64,000 nucleotides of DNA from the NCBI RefSeq assembly GCF_900110415.1, contig NZ_FODR01000003.1, positions 1 through 64,000 of the forward strand. The letters run 5' to 3'. This stretch comes from Mucilaginibacter sp. OK283 (GTDB lineage: Bacteria > Bacteroidota > Bacteroidia > Sphingobacteriales > Sphingobacteriaceae). A program made the translations under genes and the position numbers. Positions within the stretch are counted from its first letter, which is position 1. Every line of letters begins with the position of its first letter. The notes beneath the pieces are model-generated. The model was given only the letters and a program-made list of their open reading frames with translations, was not told the origin of the DNA and made no database searches. This document shows, one piece after another, positions 59,715-64,000 of this stretch.

Positions 59715-60428
59715 ACTCTTCACCTTCGGCCTCAACGTCAAAAATATCTCCTTCGCCAAAGCCTGCTGTGCCTCACTAAGATTGTGGGCATCCATCACAA
59801 TAGCATTAGCGCTTATCCCCGAAAACATATGGGCTTCCTGTTTACGCATGTAAATCCCTGTTATTCCTTTTAGCCCTTTTTTAGGCATTATCAAACGGCG
59901 GTAATGGCGCTGTATGGTATCTAATTTTACAATATGGTTTTTAACCTCCTGCGGGATAAAAATTGGCAATTTAAACTTGTCTTTCTTGTAAGTGCATGCT
60001 GCTATAAAATCGCAGCCGCGGGCAAATGCACTGTCGCTTTTATTACAGGGCCTTATTTGGGTTAACTGGGTTTTCCTGTCGTCAATGTTGGGGTGTAAGG
60101 TGGAATTTACAAACCTTATAATTGCTTCTTCTTTCCACCATCCCCGCCGGATATATTCCTGCTCACTCATTACAAGAGTATCGCAATACCAGCCATAGTC
60201 AAAAGAGAGATCAAAATCCTTTCCCTTTAATGAGCCGGGTTGGGAATCAATGCCCTTTTCAAATTTGAGGGTAAAGTAATCGGGAACATCAATTACAAAA
60301 TCATGCAGGTTGATGGTTTTCCATCCGGGTTTTGGAGGTGGACTGCTAACAAAGGGTTTCTGTGCGGGTTTGCTGTTATTGCAGGCGAAAAATGCCAGGA
60401 TGAGGAGGATAAGGTAGGTTTTGCGCAT
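59709..60428 (-). CDS. Hypothetical lipoprotein
   Basis: A 239-residue lipoprotein with lipobox LAFFACNNSKPAQKPF. The mature protein starts with a Pro-rich linker and continues KTINLHDFVIDVPDYFTLKFEKGIDSQPGSLKGKDFDLSFDYGWY, a pattern of a small sheet domain seen in uncharacterised Bacteroidota lipoproteins. The end is LSEAQQALAKEIFLTLRPKVKSK. No family or activity can be named. It is flanked on both sides by direct copies of the ATACCGGCC element, the downstream copy touching its stop codon. Confidence 0.78.
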   Translation of the reverse strand: MRKTYLILLILAFFACNNSKPAQKPFVSSPPPKPGWKTINLHDFVIDVPDYFTLKFEKGIDSQPGSLKGKDFDLSFDYGWYCDTLVMSEQEYIRRGWWKEEAIIRFVNSTLHPNIDDRKTQLTQIRPCNKSDSAFARGCDFIAACTYKKDKFKLPIFIPQEVKNHIVKLDTIQRHYRRLIMPKKGLKGITGIYMRKQEAHMFSGISANAIVMDAHNLSEAQQALAKEIFLTLRPKVKSK

Positions 60429-60510
60429 TCTGATTTAATTATGTTGCGACTAATTTAGCAGTTTATGGGTAATTCGGGCTATCATAGGTTTTCGAATTCA
60501 TTATTTCCTC

Positions 60511-60621
60511 CCCCCGCGTAAGGGATAGCAGCGAATACCGGCCCCGCGCCTAATGCCTGGTGCCGTATAAGCGAATAGCCCGACCCCGCTTCTACCATCG
60601 GGGTTACGCCATAATTATTTG
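60511..60621 (+). repeat. Structured ATACCGGCC element, copy 4 (best preserved)
   Basis: Closing stem GCGTAA (60516-60521) with TTACGC (60604-60609); inside, GGGATAGCAGCGAATACC then GGCC, ATAC/GTAT pair around a loop with CGCGCCTAATGCC, GCGAATAGCCCG, and terminal hairpin CCCCG-loop CTTCTACCAT-CGGGG. The element ends with CATAATTATTT. Compared with the copy at 13508 the closing stem has changed on both strands. Confidence 0.85.
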
Positions 60622-60637
60622 CGTTACCTTCATAGTT

Positions 60638-60702
60638 CATTAAACCCCTACCTTCCCTTCTCCAGGGAAGGAATCGCACGGGGCTTTGCTTTGGATGGTG
60701 GT
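60638..60702. repeat. Short inverted copy of the TGTGCGATTCCTTCC repeat
   Basis: TTAAACCCCTACC, CCAGGGAAGGAATCGCACGG and GGCTTTGCTTTGGATGGTGG. The first half is the complement of the front of the long repeats at 41674 and 48157. The second half is shared with the copy at 62537. Confidence 0.75.
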
Positions 60703-60741
60703 CATTGAGTGCTATTACCGCGCCGCTTTGCCAATAGCCAG

Positions 60742-61251
60742 TCACCCAATTACTTCACAAGAAAACTTCAGGTTTAACTCTTCAATTAAAGCAAAATCAT
60801 TAATCCATCGGATGCCCATATTTTGGCAAACATTGGGTATTTTAATTCGCTTGCTATTTGCGGCGGTTTCAAAGTTTTCTTTCGTCACAACGCAGGCATT
60901 GCTATTCATGGCGTGGGCTATTACCCAGGGATCGGCTAAAGATCTTTGGCGGGTATTGTCGACTAAAAATTTATGTAAAGGATTTGCAGCATAAATTTTA
61001 CTTAAACAACTGGTTACGTTACCATCAATTTGTTCTATTTTAATATCACTGGTTTTAAGCCATTTTGCAAGGTCGTCTTCGGTTCTCGTAATTTCGTCTG
61101 ATACGTTTTTGGGGATAAATAAGCGGCCTTGCTTACCTAAATTGTTAAGCACTTCCCAATACGAAGGGCAGAATTTAGGAGAGTAATATTTTTGCCATGC
61201 TTCTATAATCACATTAGCATCAAGGCAATACAGTTGTGGCTTATTGCTCAT
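60742..61251 (-). CDS. DUF4411 family PIN-like toxin
   Basis: A 169-residue protein of the DUF4411 family, which has a PIN-type nuclease fold. Acidic residues at the expected places: Asp in YCLDANVIIEAW, Glu in VSDEITRTEDDLAKWL, Asp in SLADPWVIAHAMN, and the later VVTKENFET. PIN proteins cut RNA with divalent metal. It is the second gene of a pair: its ATG overlaps the end of the XRE/ImmA-IrrE gene by four bases. In known toxin-antitoxin pairs of this kind the XRE/ImmA-IrrE protein is the antitoxin. Confidence 0.92.
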   Translation of the reverse strand: MSNKPQLYCLDANVIIEAWQKYYSPKFCPSYWEVLNNLGKQGRLFIPKNVSDEITRTEDDLAKWLKTSDIKIEQIDGNVTSCLSKIYAANPLHKFLVDNTRQRSLADPWVIAHAMNSNACVVTKENFETAANSKRIKIPNVCQNMGIRWINDFALIEELNLKFSCEVIG

Positions 61252-62420
61252 GAATAAATACAGGCTTCTAATTTAGGGAAATTATTTACCTGGGTATTGA
61301 GCAGGTTACTGGCTTCGGTAGGTGCTATGCGCCCCCCGCGAAATGCATCAAGTACTATTTGCGTAAAAAGACGGCTATTTTTATTCAACCGCAATAAGTA
61401 TGGATTTGGGCCGCCTGTTTTTTCTTTTTGCTTTGCTTTCTTTTCGGCTTCCTTTATTAAATAGGCCTTAAAATCTGCATCTGCCTGTTTTTTTAATTTG
61501 GTGTAAACAGGCTGGTTAATGATATTCATGTTAAACGCCCTAACCAACAGCGCAAATGAACTAACCCCCAATTTTTTGGCCGATTTAAAAATGTTGACCG
61601 ACGACTCAAAAATTGGATTTTCTAAATGGCTAACAATTTCGGCCGGCATTAAAGCATTTGCCGCAACTTCATTGCAAAACAACTCAATAGGGTCAAGCTT
61701 GTTAATATCGTGCAGTTGGGGTTCAATATCGCTGGAAATACCCGACGCTGCAATCCAAATATGCGCTAACTCATGTACAAGTGTAAATAGTTGAGGGGCA
61801 TCCCAGTCTTCAGAATTTATAAATACAAATGGTGCAAATCTGTCGGCAATTGCAAAACCCTGCATTTCTTCGCTATCGAGTTTTAAACGGCTATGAATAA
61901 AACTTGTACGTGAAATAAAAATGCCCTTCGCCTCGGCCTTGTCAATCCATTCTTTAATTGGTTTATCCGACGAATAATGAGCAGGGTTAATCTCAAGTAC
62001 CGATAAAATATCTTTTGCAACGGTTTGCGGGTTGCTTTTAATTGTAAACCGGCCTACAAATGCCAAAGGCTCTTCCTGGTTGCTCTCATTTACATCACTT
62101 ATCCAGGCCTGTTTTTGTTGTATCTCCCGGATAATAAAAACGGAGCCTGTACCAAGTTCTTTTGCGGATTGCCGTCTGAAATCTTGTAATGGCAAAAAAT
62201 CTCGTGGTACTTCGGGCAAAAAGAACAAAGCAAAAGGCCGTTTGTAAGCCTTTGCTAAAGTTTCGGCCTGCCTGATTGTGGGCTGAGCTTCGCCATTTTC
62301 CCATTCATTTAGCTTATCCGGACTAACATTTATTTTTGCAGCAGCAGTTTCCAAAGACATCCGTGCAGATTCTCTTGCCCATTTGAGCACATTAGGAGTA
62401 ACGAAAGCTTTGTCTGCCAT
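61248..62420 (-). CDS. XRE/ImmA-IrrE metallopeptidase-type antitoxin
   Basis: A 390-residue protein in two parts. An XRE helix-turn-helix is at about 5-60 (VLKWARESARMSLETAAAKINVSPDKLNEWENGEAQPTIRQAETL). An ImmA/IrrE peptidase domain follows with the zinc motif LVHELAHIWI (HExxH) near residue 215 and a later NEVAANALMPAEIV that supplies the third ligand. Such proteins bind DNA and may cleave a repressor. It lies upstream of and overlaps (ATGA) the DUF4411 PIN gene, so it is the first gene of a toxin-antitoxin-like operon. It probably controls its own promoter. Confidence 0.94.
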   Translation of the reverse strand: MADKAFVTPNVLKWARESARMSLETAAAKINVSPDKLNEWENGEAQPTIRQAETLAKAYKRPFALFFLPEVPRDFLPLQDFRRQSAKELGTGSVFIIREIQQKQAWISDVNESNQEEPLAFVGRFTIKSNPQTVAKDILSVLEINPAHYSSDKPIKEWIDKAEAKGIFISRTSFIHSRLKLDSEEMQGFAIADRFAPFVFINSEDWDAPQLFTLVHELAHIWIAASGISSDIEPQLHDINKLDPIELFCNEVAANALMPAEIVSHLENPIFESSVNIFKSAKKLGVSSFALLVRAFNMNIINQPVYTKLKKQADADFKAYLIKEAEKKAKQKEKTGGPNPYLLRLNKNSRLFTQIVLDAFRGGRIAPTEASNLLNTQVNNFPKLEACIYS

Positions 62421-62444
62421 GATTTAGATTACACAATAATAATG

Positions 62445-62452
62445 CAAAAATA
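62445..62452 (-). promoter_or_regulatory. Candidate -7 box (TATTTTTG) of the PIN/ImmA operon
   Basis: TATTTTTG on the minus strand fits TAnnTTTG and lies 24 bp before the start of the XRE/ImmA-IrrE gene. Confidence 0.45.
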
Positions 62453-62536
62453 GTTAGTTTAATAACATCCCTTTTTAATTGTGGTAAATTCGCCATAATT
62501 AAAAATCTATCAACGTCATATCCCATATCGGCATTG

Positions 62537-62600
62537 TTTATTAAACCCTTCCCTTCCCCAAGGAAGGAATCGCACGGGGCTTTGCTTTGGATGGTGGGAG
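62537..62600. repeat. Short inverted copy of the TGTGCGATTCCTTCC repeat
   Basis: TTAAACCC...TCCCC AAGGAAGGAATCGCACGG then GGCTTTGCTTTGGATGGTGG, the same as the copy at 60638-60702. It is thus found on both sides of the PIN/ImmA pair as a direct repeat 1.9 kb apart. Confidence 0.75.
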
Positions 62601-62784
62601 AGGGGATGGCGGCGATGCATATTTCGCTTAGCATGGTTTAGATGCATGGCGTACAAGATTTCTCTTTCGCTCTCCCGCGCCTGGCCTTCCCTTGCTCTAT
62701 CGAAATGACAATCGTTTTTTGCGAGAAGATATTGGCCATGCCAATCAAAATCCTGTCAATCCTGCAAAATCCTGAAAATCGTGT

Positions 62785-63531
62785 TTATATGCCCAACACC
62801 TGCTTCAACTTCACATACCCCGTTTTACTCACCGGGATCTTAGCGCCGCTTTTCAAAATAGCTAAATGCGCGTCCTTTTCATAAGGGTCAATCCTGGTAA
62901 TTTGGGTGATGGCGATGATATAAGAGCGGTGCACGCGGACGAACTGCCGAGGGTCGAGGGTTTGCTCGAAGAAGCTCATGGTTTTGTTTTTGAGGTACGA
63001 GCCTTCTTTGGTGATAACGGATACGTAGTCGTCGTCGGCCATCAGGTATTCAACGTCGGCAACGGGGATAATTTTTACTTTGGTGCCGGTTTTTACCACA
63101 ATGCGCTCGTTTTGGGCGGGCGAATGGGCGGCAACGGCGTCCAGCAGTTCTTCGGTATGTTTGGGGGTATGTTTTTCGGGCGCGGTGGCCAGGAATTTTT
63201 CGACCGCCTTGTTAAAACGCTCCTTGCTGAAGGGTTTCATGAGGTAATCGACCGCGTGCGCCTCGAAGGCTTTAATGGCGTACTCGTCAAAAGCGGTGGT
63301 GAAGATGACGGCGGGCGGGTTTTCTACCAGTTCCAGCATTTCAAATCCGTTGATCTTGGGCATCTGCACGTCTAAAAATATCAGGTCGGGCTGGTGCTGT
63401 TGTATGGCTTTAAGGCCTTCAAAGCCGTCGTTACATTCCTGTATCAGCTCAATATCTTTAAAATTTTGCAGGTATTCCATTACAACCATGCGGGCTAATG
63501 GCTCGTCGTCAATAATCAGGGCGCGCTTCAT
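62785..63531 (-). CDS. LytTR family response regulator
   Basis: A 248-residue two-domain regulator. The receiver domain (1-118) has the acidic pair D8-D9, phospho-acceptor D54 in PDLIFLDVQMPK, and Lys in DYLMKPFSKERF. After a linker (PEKHTPKHTEELLDAVAAHSP) comes a LytTR DNA-binding domain (145-248): ERIVVKTGTKVKIIPVADVEYLMADDDYV, FVRVHRSYIIAI and IPVSKTGYVKLKQ. It overlaps the end of the LytS-type kinase gene by four bases, so the two form a two-component pair. The target genes are unknown. Confidence 0.96.
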   Translation of the reverse strand: MKRALIIDDEPLARMVVMEYLQNFKDIELIQECNDGFEGLKAIQQHQPDLIFLDVQMPKINGFEMLELVENPPAVIFTTAFDEYAIKAFEAHAVDYLMKPFSKERFNKAVEKFLATAPEKHTPKHTEELLDAVAAHSPAQNERIVVKTGTKVKIIPVADVEYLMADDDYVSVITKEGSYLKNKTMSFFEQTLDPRQFVRVHRSYIIAITQITRIDPYEKDAHLAILKSGAKIPVSKTGYVKLKQVLGI

Positions 63532-64000
63532 ACTTGTGGTACTTTTATTATGGTTGTAAATATATTATCATTTGCGTAAGTTTCCATCAGGTCGTTACGG
63601 GCAAATAACAAATATAAACGGCGCTGCACCCCGCGCAAGCCAAAACCGGTGCCTTTTTTGGGTCGGCTGGTTTGCGGATCGTATGGGTTTTGCACCATCA
63701 CCACCAGGTAATGATCCTCCATTTCGCCACGGATGCTTACAGTAACCTCGCCGGTGGTATCGTATAAGCCAAACTTGATGGCATTCTCAACCAGTGGCTG
63801 CAGCAGCATGGAGGGCAGCAGGGCGGCACCGCATTTACTGTCGCAACTAATTTCGGTTTGCAGGCGGTGGCCAAAGCGTACCTTTTCAATATCCAGGTAT
63901 AAATTCAGGTGGGCCAGCTCGTCGGATAAGGGTACCTGTTGCTGGTCGTCCTTTTTAAGGGTGCCGCGCAAAAAGTCGGACAGTTGATGGATCATGGTTC
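63528..64000 (-). CDS. LytS-like sensor histidine kinase, C-terminal part
   Basis: The gene enters from beyond the right edge; about 157 codons are visible. The visible part is the end of the His_kinase domain (SDFLRGTLKKDDQQQVPLSDELAHLNLYLDIEKVRFGHRL) and a HATPase domain with N box MLLQPLVENAIKFGLYD and G2-type GTGFGLRGVQRRLYLLF. The phospho-acceptor His and the membrane part lie outside the window. Its partner is the LytTR regulator downstream (ATGA overlap). The protein is the usual type in which a multi-span membrane domain precedes the kinase. Confidence 0.93.
   Translation of the reverse strand, partial: TMIHQLSDFLRGTLKKDDQQQVPLSDELAHLNLYLDIEKVRFGHRLQTEISCDSKCGAALLPSMLLQPLVENAIKFGLYDTTGEVTVSIRGEMEDHYLVVMVQNPYDPQTSRPKKGTGFGLRGVQRRLYLLFARNDLMETYANDNIFTTIIKVPQV

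Larger units (their letters stand above)
62421..62784. other. Gene-free gap between two minus-strand operons
   Basis: Holds the promoter box at 62445-62452 and the repeat at 62537-62600. A 80-codon plus-strand frame at 62642 overlaps the end of the response-regulator gene and has no features. Nothing else was seen. Confidence 0.5.

Noticed and set aside
62866..63375. 169-codon plus-strand frame opposite the LytTR gene
   Set aside because: Gly/Phe/Val-rich shadow of a conserved two-domain regulator gene.

Overview
The window looks like chromosomal DNA of a Bacteroidota soil or water bacterium of the Sphingobacteriaceae type (Mucilaginibacter or Pedobacter-like). The grounds are a SusC/SusD pair with its own ECF sigma and FecR anti-sigma, a GldA-type gliding ABC ATPase, outer-membrane beta-barrel proteins with short signal peptides, promoters of the TAnnTTTG type, few Shine-Dalgarno sites, and a dimeric glycyl-tRNA synthetase. 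The genus is inference. I found no tRNA, rRNA, CRISPR array, intact transposase or replication origin.

Layout. 1-13.3 kb: a 7-bp tandem repeat at the edge, small hypotheticals, an acetyltransferase, a DoxX-like membrane protein, a PsiD-like member of the phosphatidylserine decarboxylase family, a TPR membrane protein, a sugar mutarotase, a secreted beta-propeller/phosphoesterase, and glyQS. 13.3-21.3 kb: a repeat-rich patch around a small membrane gene, a flavin reductase, a short gldA, three secreted barrel proteins, and the tyrosine-degradation genes hppD and hmgA. 21.9-27.7 kb: a TonB-dependent receptor coupled to a beta-helix lipoprotein, then a secreted histidine phosphatase. 27.9-35.4 kb: hsp20 and a sigma/fecR/susC/susD operon with no enzyme attached. 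36.1-41.5 kb: two orphan sensor kinases and a Tat-exported dipeptidase. 41.9-53.7 kb: many small oxidoreductase and regulator pairs (Crp, AraC, ArsR-like and HxlR regulators; five short- or extended-chain dehydrogenases; a methyltransferase; VOC and SRPBCC proteins) mixed with decayed fragments. 53.8-62.4 kb: an accessory, defence-like stretch with an AAA ATPase/RloB pair, a DUF4209 protein with an RNNIAH HEPN-type motif facing a gamma-glutamylcyclotransferase-like gene, and a PIN/ImmA-IrrE toxin-antitoxin-like pair. 62.8-64.0 kb: a LytTR response regulator and the end of its LytS-like kinase.

The most unusual feature is not a gene. A roughly 100-bp element recurs at 13.5, 14.7, 59.6 and 60.5 kb, with a fragment at 4.6 kb. 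Its copies keep a core (ATACCGGCC) but change the two strands of a terminal hairpin together, and two copies share the hairpin loop TTCTACCA on different stems. This is the pattern expected of a folded RNA or DNA element. At least four other dispersed repeat families lie between genes: a palindrome with 28-bp arms, a MITE-like element with GAACAC ends nested in a 26-bp inverted repeat, a long G+C-rich repeat, and GTCCG-rich patches. They account for most long gene-free stretches.

Two regulator genes carry clear operator-like inverted repeats over their own promoters: the ArsR-like gene at 49.0 kb and the HxlR gene at 53.3 kb.
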